A program made the translations under genes and the position numbers. Under the pieces are notes generated by a model that saw only the letters and a program-made list of their open reading frames with translations, had not been told where the DNA came from and ran no database searches. Source: Kineococcus rhizosphaerae (GTDB taxonomy: Bacteria > Actinomycetota > Actinomycetes > Actinomycetales > Kineococcaceae). Taken from it: 64,000 nt of DNA. Positions within the stretch are counted from its first letter, which is position 1. The number at the start of each line of letters is the position of its first letter. The stretch lies in NCBI RefSeq assembly GCF_003002055.1, contig NZ_PVZF01000003.1, positions 124,001 through 188,000 of the forward strand. Direction: 5' to 3'. Positions 29,954 to 38,145 of this stretch are shown here, piece by piece.

Positions 29954-30793
29954 ATGCGCACCCGCACCGCGGTCCTGGCCGCACCCGTCGCCGTCGCGGC
30001 GGTCCTGACCTCCGGACCGGCCGCCGCCGCCGTCCCCCGCACCAGCACCCCCCCGTGCGGTTCCACCCTGGTCCAGAGCGTGCGCCTGGCCTCCGACGTG
30101 GTGTGCCCGGACGGCGGGGCCCTCACGCTGGCCGCCGACGGCGTCGAGCTGAACCTCAACGGGCACCGGCTCGTGGGGCCCGGCGCCGGTGGGGCCGGGG
30201 TGGTCGTCGCCGCCCGCGACGTCGTGGTGCGCAACGGCACGATCACCGGGTGGGGTGCGGGAGTGCTGGCCGCCCCCGCCGACGGCGACGAGGACTCCCC
30301 ACCCTCGGCGACCGCGACGGCCCGCGCCCTGCGCATCGACCGCAACGGCGTCGGCGTCTCCGTGGGGCCCGAGGGCTCCGTCCTGGTCCGCGACAGCTGG
30401 ATCACCGGCAGCCGACGCGGCGGCGACGTGAGCTTCGGCGGCCGGCTGCGCGTCGAGAACTCCACCGTCGCCGACAACACCGTCGGCCTGTGGTCCTTCT
30501 CGATCGACCGGCAGGGTCTGGTGGTCCGGGGCTCCGTGGTCCGCGGCAGTTCCGACGCCGGGATCGCCTGCGGCCAGGACGGGCACTACGACGTGGCGGG
30601 CAGCACGCTGCAGCGCAACGGGACCGGCGTCTACGCCTTCGAGTGCAACGGGCGCGTCGTGAACTCCCGGTTCGTCTGGAACACCCGGCACGTCGACGGT
30701 TTCCTCGTCGACGAGGACGTCATGGAACTGCGGTGCGACACCTACAGCCGCGACGGGCTGCCGCTGCTGTTCCCCGCCACGCCCTGCTCCTGA
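29954..30793 (+). CDS. Secreted right-handed parallel beta-helix protein
   Basis: This 279-residue protein has a Sec signal peptide (R-T-R-T-A-V-L-A-A-P then A-A-A-A-V-P, cleavage near 26). A repeating beta-helix follows, with imperfect repeats of about 22 residues such as V-E-L-N-L-N-G-H-R-L-V-G, D-V-V-V-R-N-G-T-I-T-G and L-R-V-E-N-S-T-V-A-D-N. Four cysteines flank the helix. Proteins of this fold bind or cleave polysaccharides, but no catalytic acidic cluster is clear. The start ATG 29954 follows a G-rich ribosome site. It converges with the amidohydrolase, one base between stops. Confidence 0.8.
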   Translation: MRTRTAVLAAPVAVAAVLTSGPAAAAVPRTSTPPCGSTLVQSVRLASDVVCPDGGALTLAADGVELNLNGHRLVGPGAGGAGVVVAARDVVVRNGTITGWGAGVLAAPADGDEDSPPSATATARALRIDRNGVGVSVGPEGSVLVRDSWITGSRRGGDVSFGGRLRVENSTVADNTVGLWSFSIDRQGLVVRGSVVRGSSDAGIACGQDGHYDVAGSTLQRNGTGVYAFECNGRVVNSRFVWNTRHVDGFLVDEDVMELRCDTYSRDGLPLLFPATPCS

Positions 30794-30794
30794 C

Positions 30795-32006
30795 TCAGGC
30801 CAGGAGGTCGGCGAGCACGTCGGCCAGCGCCACCGACCCGAGTTCGGCGTCGTCGTCCGTGCACGATTCCTCCGGCGAGTGCGAGACCCCCGTGGGGTTG
30901 CGGGTGAACAGCATCGCCGTCGGCACGTGGGAGGCGAGGATCCCGGCGTCGTGCCCGGCGCCGGTCGCCAGGACCGGGGCCCCACCCAGCGCCGCGGTCA
31001 GCCGCTGCGCGAGCGCGGGGTCGAAGTCGACGGTGCCGCCGAAGGACTCCTCGCGGACCTCGACGGTGCAGCCCTCCCCCGCGGCGAGCTCGGCCGCGCG
31101 GCGGGAGATCTCGGCGACCACGGCGGCCGTCACGACGTCCTCGGGGTGGCGCACGTCCAGCCACAGGTCGACGCGCGAGGCGATGACGTTCGTGCCGCCG
31201 GGCACGGGCTGCAACCGGCCGACCGTGGCCCGCGTCCCGGGGTTCGCGGCGGCCACCTCCCGCGCGGCGACGACGATCCGCGAGGCCGCCAGCAGCGGGT
31301 CGCGCCGGTCCTCCAGCAACGTGGTCCCGGCGTGGTTGCCCTGGCCGTGGACGCTGAACCGCCACCGCCCGTGACCGATGATCGAACTCGCGACGGCCAC
31401 CGGCGCGTCGAGGTCGACGAGCCCGCGGCCCTGCTCGACGTGCAGCTCGACGAACGCGCCGACGCGGGCCAGCGCCTCGTCGTCGCGCCCGAACCCGGCC
31501 GGGTCGAACCCCGCGGCACGGGCCACGTCGGCGAACGTGTTCCCGTCGGGGTCCTTCAGGGCCAGGGCGCGCTCGGGCGTGATCGCACCCGTCAGCAGCC
31601 GGGACCCGAGGCAGGCGACGCCGAAGCGGGAACCCTCCTCCTCGGGGAAGACCGCCAGGCCCAGGGGCCGCGCCGGGTCCACCCCGCGCTCGCGCAGCAG
31701 GTCGAGGGCGCGCAGCGCGGACGCCACCCCCAGGGGCCCGTCGAAGGCACCGCCGCCGGGCACGGAGTCGAGGTGGCTGCCGGTGACGACGGCCCCCTCC
31801 AGCGGCGCGCCGTTCGGGTTCCACCACGCCCAGACGATCCCGTTGCGGTCGGTCTCGGGCTGCAGACCGCGGCGGTCGAGCTCGCCCGCGCACCACTCGA
31901 CGAGTTCACGTTCCGCCGGGCCGAAGACGGGACGGGAGTACCCGCCGCGAACGGTGTCGCGGCCCGTACCGGCGATGGCGGCGAGCAGGTCGGAGGTCTC
32001 AGACAC
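30795..32006 (-). CDS. M20-family amidohydrolase (allantoate amidohydrolase / N-carbamoyl amino acid hydrolase type)
   Basis: This 403-residue binuclear zinc hydrolase has G-S-H-L-D-S-V-P-G-G-G-A-F-D-G near residue 78 (His/Asp metal ligands), E-E-E-G-S-R-F-G near 124 (general base and metal) and H-V-E-Q-G-R near 190. G-H-D-A is in the C-terminal part. The family removes carbamoyl or ureido groups from N-carbamoyl amino acids or allantoate. The start GTG 32006 overlaps the end of the sarcosine-oxidase-like gene by eight bases. Being last in the operon, it may process an N-carbamoyl or N-acyl N-methyl amino acid that feeds the oxidase. Substrate is unproven. Confidence 0.88.
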   Translation of the reverse strand: MSETSDLLAAIAGTGRDTVRGGYSRPVFGPAERELVEWCAGELDRRGLQPETDRNGIVWAWWNPNGAPLEGAVVTGSHLDSVPGGGAFDGPLGVASALRALDLLRERGVDPARPLGLAVFPEEEGSRFGVACLGSRLLTGAITPERALALKDPDGNTFADVARAAGFDPAGFGRDDEALARVGAFVELHVEQGRGLVDLDAPVAVASSIIGHGRWRFSVHGQGNHAGTTLLEDRRDPLLAASRIVVAAREVAAANPGTRATVGRLQPVPGGTNVIASRVDLWLDVRHPEDVVTAAVVAEISRRAAELAAGEGCTVEVREESFGGTVDFDPALAQRLTAALGGAPVLATGAGHDAGILASHVPTAMLFTRNPTGVSHSPEESCTDDDAELGSVALADVLADLLA

Positions 32007-33126
32007 GCGCCGAACCTACCCGGAACCGGTCCGGCACGGTGCCCGTGCCCAGCGCCGCGTCGGCGGCGAGCTCCCCGAGCAGGGGCGCGAACTTGGCGCC
32101 GTGCCCCGAGCAGGGGGACACGACGGTGACGCCGTCGACGCCGTCGACGACGAAGTCCTCGGTCGGGGTGTTCGTGAACAGGCACGTCGTCTCGGCGTAC
32201 GGCTCGGGCTCCAGACCGGGCAGGTAGGTCTTGACGTACTCCACGACGCGGGCCCGGTTGGCCGGGTCGACCACCCCGGACCGGGCCGCCGCCGAGGGGA
32301 TCGCCCGGCCGGCGTCGTACTCGGCGACCTTCTGACCGCGGAACTGCGCGTCGCGCCCACCGGGCAGGGAGTAGACGCTGATGTCGGCGCGCTTGTGGAT
32401 GAGCGTGGGCCAGTCCGCGCCGGGGTCGCGGTGGGGGAAGTGGAAGGCGTTCTCCTCGCGCACCTGCAACGGCGGGAACGCGCGCAGGAAGGCGTCCGGC
32501 AGCGAGAGGTTCCCGAGCAGCGCCGGCAGGAAGCCGCCCGCGCTCACGACGACGCGCTCGGCCCTGACGGTCCGCCCGTCGGCGCTGTGCGCGGTGAACC
32601 CGTGGCCGTCGCGCTCGAGCCGGTCCAGCGGCCAGCCCGTGAGGACCTCCGCACCGTTCGCCTCGGCCGCCGCGACCATGGTGTTCACGGTGGACTCGGC
32701 GTCCAGGACCCCGCCGGCGGCGTGGAACAGGACGTCGGTGTCGGCGAGGACGTGCGGCCAGCGCTCGCGGGCCTCGGCCTGCGGGACGAGTTCGTGGTCG
32801 ACGCCCGCCTCGGTGAGGACGGCGGCGAGGCCGTGCGGGTCGCGGGTCGCCCCGAAGTCCAGCGCGCCGCAGCGGGTGATGAGGTCGGAACCGTGCAGCC
32901 GCGACAGTTCCTCCCACCCCGGGACGGACGCCTTCACGAGGTCGACGTACTGCCGGCGCGGGTAGGGGAACCGGAAGATGCGGGCCGACCCGTGCGAACT
33001 GCCGTGCTCCGACGCCGGGACGTCGCGCTCGACGAGGGTGACCGAGAAACCCCGCGCGGCCAGCCGCCAGGCCGCCGAGGCGCCCGCCAGGCCGGCGCCG
33101 ACGACGAGGAACTGCGTGGAACTCAT
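31999..33126 (-). CDS. Monomeric sarcosine oxidase / N-methyl amino acid oxidase-type flavoprotein
   Basis: This 375-residue protein has an N-terminal FAD motif (V-V-G-A-G-L-A-G-A-S-A-A) and the S-S-H-G-S-A-R-I-F-R-F-P-Y segment typical of the MSOX/MTOX family. It carries Cys315 in E-T-T-C-L-F-T-N-T-P-T-E-D-F, the same residue number as the cysteine that carries covalent FAD in Bacillus monomeric sarcosine oxidase. It should oxidise an N-methyl amino acid to the free amine, formaldehyde and H2O2. ATG 33126 overlaps the HutD/Ves stop (ATGA). Its place behind N-methylglutamate-synthase-like genes suggests N-methylglutamate or sarcosine as substrate. Confidence 0.9.
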   Translation of the reverse strand: MSSTQFLVVGAGLAGASAAWRLAARGFSVTLVERDVPASEHGSSHGSARIFRFPYPRRQYVDLVKASVPGWEELSRLHGSDLITRCGALDFGATRDPHGLAAVLTEAGVDHELVPQAEARERWPHVLADTDVLFHAAGGVLDAESTVNTMVAAAEANGAEVLTGWPLDRLERDGHGFTAHSADGRTVRAERVVVSAGGFLPALLGNLSLPDAFLRAFPPLQVREENAFHFPHRDPGADWPTLIHKRADISVYSLPGGRDAQFRGQKVAEYDAGRAIPSAAARSGVVDPANRARVVEYVKTYLPGLEPEPYAETTCLFTNTPTEDFVVDGVDGVTVVSPCSGHGAKFAPLLGELAADAALGTGTVPDRFRVGSARV

Positions 33127-33566
33127 GTGATCCCTTCCACCACGACCCCCTGGGCGGTCACGTCCCCGGGGGCCACTGCGAAGAACGTCTGCAGCGTCGT
33201 CAGGTCGACGAACGCCTCGGCCGCGCCGGGGACCCCGACCCGGACCCGCGCCCGGTGCGGGCGGGTGGTCATGACGTTGACGGCCGTGACCTCCCCGTCG
33301 GGGGCGGCGCGCACCTCGTCCTCACCGGCGAACTCCAGGAGGTCGCCGGGGAGGAGGCGGTGCGCCGTCCCCGCGACGGTCAGGACGAGCGTCCCCCGGG
33401 CGACCGTGAAGGTGCGCTCCACCCCGGGGAACGCCGAGAACCGCCCCGCCGCGCGGATCGTGGCGATGCTCAGCCGCCAGCGCTCGTCGCGGTGCAGTTC
33501 GCGCGTCGTCCCTCCCCCGTTGCGCCAGGGCTGGTCGGGGACGTCGTCGTAGTCGAGCGTTCGCAC
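33123..33566 (-). CDS. HutD/Ves family cupin-like protein
   Basis: This 147-residue double-cupin-like protein has the family N-terminus P-W-R-N-G-G-G-T-T-R-E-L near residues 13-24 and S-I-A-T-I-R-A-A-G-R-F-S-A-F-P-G-V-E-R near 33-51. The function of HutD/Ves is not settled; hutD is found with histidine and other nitrogen-catabolism genes and is thought to limit or sense flux. The start GTG 33566 is four bases after the FMN-subunit stop, so it is within the operon. Confidence 0.88.
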   Translation of the reverse strand: MRTLDYDDVPDQPWRNGGGTTRELHRDERWRLSIATIRAAGRFSAFPGVERTFTVARGTLVLTVAGTAHRLLPGDLLEFAGEDEVRAAPDGEVTAVNVMTTRPHRARVRVGVPGAAEAFVDLTTLQTFFAVAPGDVTAQGVVVEGIT

Positions 33567-33570
33567 CCGC

Positions 33571-34896
33571 TCAGAGTGCCTGACCGGGGATCCAGCTGGT
33601 CCCCGCGAGGGGCAGCTTGGCCATGGCGGCGGCCTCGATCGACAGCGCCACGAGGTCCTCGGGTTCGAGGTGCTGCAGGTGCGCCTTGCCGCAGGCGCGG
33701 GCGATGATCTGCGCTTCCATCGTCATGACCCGCAGGAAGTTCGCGAGCTTGCGGCCGCCGACCTCGGGGTCGAAGTTCTTCTGCAGCTCGGGGTCCTGGG
33801 TGGTGATGCCGGCCGGGTCCCGCCCCGCCTGCCAGTCGTCGTAGAACCCCGCGGCCGACCCGATCTCGCGGTACTGCGCGTCCAGCGCCGGGTCGTTGTC
33901 GCCGAGGGCGATGAGCGCGGCGGTGCCGATCGCGACGGCGTCGGCGCCCAGGGCCATGCACTTGGCGAGGTCGGCACCGTTGCGGATGCCGCCGGAGACG
34001 ACGAGCTGGACCTCGCGGTGCACGCCCATCTCCTGCAGGGCACGGACGGCCTCGGGGATCGCGGCGAGCGTCGGGATGCCCACGTGCTCGATGAAGACGT
34101 CCTGCGTGGCGGCCGTCCCGCCCTGCATCCCGTCGACCACCACGACGTCCGCACCGGCCTTCACGGCGAGCTTGACGTCGTAGTAGGGGCGCGAGGCACC
34201 GACCTTGACGTAGATCGGCTTCTCCCAGTCGGTGATCTCCCGGATCTCGCCGATCTTGATGGCGAGGTCGTCCGGGCCGGTCCAGTCGGGGTGGCGGCAC
34301 GCCGAGCGCTGGTCGACGCCCACGGGCAGGGTGCGCATGCCCGCGACGCGTTCGGTGATCTTCTGGCCGAGCAGCATGCCGCCGCCGCCGGGTTTGGCGC
34401 CCTGGCCGAGCACGATCTCGATGGCGTCGGCCGCGCGCAGGTGGTCGGGGTTCATGCCGTAGCGCGAGGGCAGGTACTGGTAGACGAGGTGCTTGGAGTG
34501 CCCGCGCTCCTCGTCGGTCATGCCGCCGTCGCCCGTGGTGGTCGAGGTGCCGACCTCGCTGGCCCCGCGCCCGAGGGCCTCCTTGGCCCGGCCCGACAGC
34601 GCCCCGAAGCTCATGCCCGCGATGGTCACCGGCGTCGACAGGTGCAGCGGGAACCTCGCGTTCCTCGCCCCCAGCACCACGTCGGTGTCGCAGCGTTCGC
34701 GGTACCCCTCCAGGGGGTAGCGGGACATGCTGGCGCCGAGGAACACCAGGTCGTCGAAGTGCGGGAGCTTGCGCTTGGCACCGCCGCCGCGGATGTCGTA
34801 GATGCCGGTGCGGGCGGCGTGCTGGATGGCGGCGATCGTGGTCCGGTCGAACGTCGCGGATTCGCGCAGCCCCCGGGAGGCGAACTCGTCGGTCAT
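33571..34896 (-). CDS. Glutamate synthase-like FMN subunit (N-methylglutamate synthase large subunit, MgsC/GlxD type)
   Basis: This 441-residue protein corresponds to the FMN TIM-barrel of glutamate synthase alone. It has M-S-F-G-A-L-S (about 100), the T-G-D-G-G-M and K-P-G-G-G-G-M-L-L-G-Q-K-I phosphate and FMN loops, V-D-G-M-Q-G-G-T-A-A-T and G-G-I-R-N-G-A-D-L-A-K. The end has A-C-G-K-A-H-L-Q-H-L-E-P-E-D-L, as in MgsC/GlxD proteins. The start ATG 34896 has GAGGGT upstream. With the GXGXG and GATase genes it forms the three-gene synthase that makes N-methylglutamate from glutamine-type donors and an amine. True glutamate synthase is unlikely because GltB is normally one fused chain. Confidence 0.9.
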   Translation of the reverse strand: MTDEFASRGLRESATFDRTTIAAIQHAARTGIYDIRGGGAKRKLPHFDDLVFLGASMSRYPLEGYRERCDTDVVLGARNARFPLHLSTPVTIAGMSFGALSGRAKEALGRGASEVGTSTTTGDGGMTDEERGHSKHLVYQYLPSRYGMNPDHLRAADAIEIVLGQGAKPGGGGMLLGQKITERVAGMRTLPVGVDQRSACRHPDWTGPDDLAIKIGEIREITDWEKPIYVKVGASRPYYDVKLAVKAGADVVVVDGMQGGTAATQDVFIEHVGIPTLAAIPEAVRALQEMGVHREVQLVVSGGIRNGADLAKCMALGADAVAIGTAALIALGDNDPALDAQYREIGSAAGFYDDWQAGRDPAGITTQDPELQKNFDPEVGGRKLANFLRVMTMEAQIIARACGKAHLQHLEPEDLVALSIEAAAMAKLPLAGTSWIPGQAL

Positions 34897-34907
34897 GGGA
34901 ACCCTCC

Positions 34908-35624
34908 TCAGTACGCCGAGGCGTTGTCGACGTGGAAGTTGTAGAGCGTGCGGGCCGAGCCGTAGCGGGTGAACGCGGCGGGGTCGTCGTCGCGGCCGGC
35001 GGCCTCGAGCAGCCGGGTGAGCTCGTCGAGGTGCTCGGGGCGCATCTCCTTGGCGACGCAGTCCGCGCCCAGGGACTTCACGGTGCCCTTGACGTAGATG
35101 CGCGCCTCGTAGATCGAGTCGCCGAGGGCGTCCCCGGCGTCGCCGCAGACGACCAGGCGGCCGGCCTGGGCCATGAACCCGCTCATGTGGCCGACGTTCC
35201 CGCCGACGACGATGTCCACGCCCTTCATCGAGATCCCGCAGCGCGCAGCGGCGTTGCCGTCGACGACGAGCAGCCCGCCGTGCGCCGTGGCGCCGGCGGC
35301 CTGGGAGGCGTCGCCGTGGACGAGGACCGTGCCGGACATCATGTTCTCGGCGACGCCGACCCCGGCGTTGCCGTCGATCTCGACCGTCGCGAGCTGGTTC
35401 ATGCCCGCGGCGTAGTACCCGACGTGACCGTCGATCGTGACGGTCACGGGGCGGTTCAGGCCGACCGCGAGGGAGTGCTTGCCCTCGGGGTGCACGACCC
35501 GGTAGCCCGCGGTGGAACCCTCGGGTTCGGCGTGCAGGGCGGCGTTCAGGTCCCGGACGGAGGAGGCCGAGAGGTCGACCTCGGTGACGGTCTCCTGCAC
35601 GACGTCTTCGGTCAGCGTTCCCAT
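34908..35624 (-). CDS. GXGXG-motif subunit of glutamate synthase-like enzyme (MgsB/GlxC type)
   Basis: This 238-residue beta-helix protein has repeated G-N-A-G/G-D-A-S/G-N-V-G turns (for example V-E-I-D-G-N-A-G-V-G-V, L-V-V-D-G-N-A-A and I-V-V-G-G-N-V-G-H-M-S-G). This matches the C-terminal structural domain of glutamate synthase alpha chains as a separate gene. The start ATG 35624 lies 13 bases inside the end of the GATase gene, so the genes are translationally coupled. It completes the split synthase with the genes on both sides. Confidence 0.9.
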   Translation of the reverse strand: MGTLTEDVVQETVTEVDLSASSVRDLNAALHAEPEGSTAGYRVVHPEGKHSLAVGLNRPVTVTIDGHVGYYAAGMNQLATVEIDGNAGVGVAENMMSGTVLVHGDASQAAGATAHGGLLVVDGNAAARCGISMKGVDIVVGGNVGHMSGFMAQAGRLVVCGDAGDALGDSIYEARIYVKGTVKSLGADCVAKEMRPEHLDELTRLLEAAGRDDDPAAFTRYGSARTLYNFHVDNASAY

Positions 35625-36508
35625 GCGTACACCACTTCCGGCTCGGGTTCGAAGATGCGGGCGTTCTCGACACCGGGCAGGCCGGTGAGGTAGCGGTACT
35701 CGCTGGCCATCGCGACCCACTGGTCGGTCTCGGCGACGACGGCGGGTTTGCAGGCGATGGCGTCGCGGACGACGGCGAAGGAGTTCTCGGTCGCGACCAG
35801 CAGGGTGTAGAAACCGTCGAACCGCTCGCAGAGCAGCCGCAGCGCCTTCTCGACGTCGGCGCCCTCGGCGAGCTGCTTGGCGACGAACCGCGCCCCCACC
35901 TCGGTGTCGTTCTGCGAGTCGAACTCGATGCCCTCGGCCATCAGCTCGCGGCGGATCGTCGCGTGGTTGGCGAAGGACCCGTTGTGGACCATGCACTGGT
36001 CGGGGCCGACCGAGTAGGGGTGGCTGCCGGTGGAGGTGACGGCGGACTCCGTCGCCATGCGGGTGTGGGCGACGCCCTGGTAGCCGCCGGCGTCGGCCAG
36101 CCGGAACGTCGTGGCGAGGTCGTCGGGGTGGCCCGTGCCCTTGAGGACGGCGAGGTTCTCCCCCCGGCTGGTGACGACGGCTCCCGGCAGCGCCGTGCGG
36201 ACGGCGGTCTCGAGCAGCGCGGGGTCCACGGCCGCGGTGAACACCGTGGTCTGGCCGCTGGCCCGGCCCTGGACCGGCTGTCCCAGTGCGCGTTCGACGC
36301 CCGCGACCGCCTCAGCGGCGGCGAGCGGGGACTCGATGACGCAGACCGTGGCCCGGCCGGCGGGGTTCAGCGACGGGTCCCCGTAGAGGCCGACCCCGGC
36401 GGCGTCGGTCCCGCGTTCGGCGGCCTGGCAGAGCATCGTCTGCAGCAGGGAACCGAGCTGCGGCTGCAGCGCCGCGTCCCGCAGGTGAAGACCGGCGATC
36501 CCGCACAT
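35612..36508 (-). CDS. Class II glutamine amidotransferase subunit (MgsA/GlxB type)
   Basis: This 298-residue Ntn-type amidotransferase has the catalytic Cys2 in M-C-G-I-A-G-L-H, G-V-A-H-T-R-M-A-T near 150, H-N-G-S-F-A-N-H near 180 and N-D-T-E-V near 210, all conserved glutaminase residues. It should release ammonia or amine from glutamine or gamma-glutamylmethylamide for the FMN subunit. The start ATG 36508 has AAGGAGG upstream. An 86-base gap separates it from glnT and contains two AAGAAAC copies, so an additional promoter is possible here. Confidence 0.92.
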   Translation of the reverse strand: MCGIAGLHLRDAALQPQLGSLLQTMLCQAAERGTDAAGVGLYGDPSLNPAGRATVCVIESPLAAAEAVAGVERALGQPVQGRASGQTTVFTAAVDPALLETAVRTALPGAVVTSRGENLAVLKGTGHPDDLATTFRLADAGGYQGVAHTRMATESAVTSTGSHPYSVGPDQCMVHNGSFANHATIRRELMAEGIEFDSQNDTEVGARFVAKQLAEGADVEKALRLLCERFDGFYTLLVATENSFAVVRDAIACKPAVVAETDQWVAMASEYRYLTGLPGVENARIFEPEPEVVYAWER

Positions 36509-36594
36509 CAGCGTCCTCCTTCGTTCTGGTGTTTCTTCACAGTAGTCTGCGTTTCTTGGTGGTGTCCAGTCGTCCCGCCCTGGCTGCGCAGCCG

Positions 36595-37986
36595 CTACAC
36601 CGACGTGAGGTAGCGGTCGACCTCCCAGTCGGAGACCCGGGAGTGCCAGGCGTAGAACTCCTCGCGCTTCAGCTCGGCGTAGTAGCGCGAGACCCCCGCA
36701 CCCGGGTCGACGGCGTCGAGGACCCCCGTCACGACCTCGTCGGACTCCAGCGCGTGCACGGCGTCCAGCAGGGTGCGCGGCAGCAGCGGGGCGTCCTGGC
36801 GCCGCGCCCCCGGAGCGCCGGGGTCGAGGTCGCGCCGGATGCCGTCCAGGCCGGACCCCAGGGCGACCGCCGCGGCCAGGTGCGAGCTCGCCGCGCCGTC
36901 ACCGGCCCGCAGTTCCACCCGGTTCGCGTCCGGGACCCGGACCAGGTGGGTCCGGTCGTTGCCCCCGTAGGTGGCCGCCCGCGGCGCCCAGGTCGCCCCC
37001 GACGCGGTCGAGGTCGCCCCGGTCCGCTTGTACGAGTTCACGGTGGGGGCGATCACGGCCTGCATGGCCGGCGCGTGCTCCAGCAGACCGGCGATGAAGC
37101 CGTAGGCCGTGCGGGACAGGCCCAGCCCGTGCTCGTCGACCAGCGCCGGGAACCGCGCACCCTCCGCACCCCACAGCGACAGGTGCAGGTGCATGCCGCT
37201 GCCGGTGCGGTCGGTGAAGGGTTTCGGCATGTAGGTGGCGATCATGCCGCGCTGCTCGGCGAGCATCTGGATGACGTAGCGCAGGGTCGTGACCCGGTCG
37301 GACGTCGTGAGCGCGTCGGCGTAGTGGAAGTTCTGCTCGAACTGCCCGTTGCCGTCCTCGTGGTCGCTCGCGTACGGCCCCCACCCGAGTTCGTCCATGG
37401 CGTCCGAGACCGCGGCGAGGTGGTCGTACATCCGCGTCACGCCGCGGGTGTCGTAGCAGGGCTGGTCGGCGTCGTCGTGGGCGTCGGCCGTCACGAGCCT
37501 GCCGTCGGGGCCGCGCCGGACGAGGAAGTACTCGACCTCCGCGCCGACGGACAGGGTCATGCCCAGGTCGGCGGCCGCGGCGAGCTGGCGGCGCAGCAGG
37601 ACCCGCGGGGCGAAGGCGTACGGGACGCCGTTCACGTGCGGGTCGCAGTGGACCATGGCCAGACCGGGACGCACGAAGGGCAGCGGCGCGTAGGAGCTCT
37701 TGTCCGGGACGGCCACGACGTCCGGGTCGGCGGGGACCTGGCCGAGCCCGCCGGCGGCGTACCCGGCGAACCCGCACCCCTCGGCCTCGAGCTCGTCGGC
37801 CGCCGAGACGGGGACGAGCTTGGAGCAGGGTTTGCCGGTGAGCGTGGTGAAGGTCGCGAGCAGGTACTTCACGCCGTCGGCGCGGGCGAGGCTGGCCAGG
37901 GACTGGGTGCTGTCCGGCGCCGGCGGCGGGGTGGTGGTCGCGACGGGGGCGGTCTCGATCGGGGGGGTCTCGACTGGGGCGGTCAC
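36595..37986 (-). CDS. glnT: Type III glutamine synthetase / gamma-glutamylmethylamide synthetase (GlnT/GmaS)
   Basis: This 463-residue glutamine-synthetase-fold enzyme of the GlnT/GMAS group has E-V-E-Y-F-L near 135, D-H-E-D-G-N-G-Q-F-E-Q-N near 205 and G-S-G-M-H-L-H-L-S near 260, the metal and ATP residues of the family. N-R-V-E-L-R near 350 is also present. It lacks the adenylylation tyrosine region of GlnA. It joins glutamate with ammonia or a small amine such as methylamine. The start GTG 37986 follows GGAGG by six bases; the frame extends to a TTG at 37998. Three synthase genes follow, the gene order of the N-methylglutamate pathway, and a GlnR-like box lies upstream. Confidence 0.9.
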   Translation of the reverse strand: MTAPVETPPIETAPVATTTPPPAPDSTQSLASLARADGVKYLLATFTTLTGKPCSKLVPVSAADELEAEGCGFAGYAAGGLGQVPADPDVVAVPDKSSYAPLPFVRPGLAMVHCDPHVNGVPYAFAPRVLLRRQLAAAADLGMTLSVGAEVEYFLVRRGPDGRLVTADAHDDADQPCYDTRGVTRMYDHLAAVSDAMDELGWGPYASDHEDGNGQFEQNFHYADALTTSDRVTTLRYVIQMLAEQRGMIATYMPKPFTDRTGSGMHLHLSLWGAEGARFPALVDEHGLGLSRTAYGFIAGLLEHAPAMQAVIAPTVNSYKRTGATSTASGATWAPRAATYGGNDRTHLVRVPDANRVELRAGDGAASSHLAAAVALGSGLDGIRRDLDPGAPGARRQDAPLLPRTLLDAVHALESDEVVTGVLDAVDPGAGVSRYYAELKREEFYAWHSRVSDWEVDRYLTSV

Positions 37987-38023
37987 GGGAGCCTCCAAGG
38001 GCGTCTCACGGTAGCGTCCAATA

Positions 38024-38038
38024 TCTACTACCAGTAGA
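38024..38038. promoter_or_regulatory. TCTACT-N3-AGTAGA operator upstream of glnT
   Basis: A perfect inverted repeat with six-base arms lies 38 bases before the glnT start, in an AT-richer patch, between the GlnR-like box and the gene. It probably binds a specific regulator, such as the XRE-cupin or a GntR protein. Which one is unknown. Confidence 0.45.
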
Positions 38039-38048
38039 CACCTTCGGT

Positions 38049-38075
38049 GTTTCGTCCGTGTTTCGCGAGCGTCAC
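38049..38075 (-). promoter_or_regulatory. GlnR-like box upstream of glnT
   Basis: Read on the minus strand, GTGAC-N6-GAAAC-N6-GAAAC occupies 38075 to 38049, with half-sites at 11-base spacing. This matches the actinobacterial GlnR pattern gTnAC-N6-GaAAc. Its position 63 bases upstream of glnT suggests nitrogen-limitation control of the operon. The half-sites are seen; GlnR binding is inferred. Confidence 0.55.
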
Positions 38076-38107
38076 CGGCAGGTGACCGACACCCCCGGAA
38101 CGACGGA

Positions 38108-38133
38108 ACCCCCTCCGCGCGGGCGGAGGGGGT
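38108..38133 (-). terminator. Hairpin terminator after the cupin gene
   Basis: An 11-base perfect stem (38108-38118 with 38123-38133) rich in C and G, with a four-base loop, follows the cupin stop by 13 bases in the minus direction. There is no long T-run. It separates the permease-cupin unit from the glnT operon transcribed onward. Confidence 0.55.
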
Positions 38134-38145
38134 CCGGGTCGGCGG

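Noticed and set aside
33571-36508. Ordinary assimilatory glutamate synthase
   Set aside because: The three domains are on separate genes, glnT precedes them and no GltD-type subunit is present, which fits the N-methylglutamate synthase or Glx type instead.
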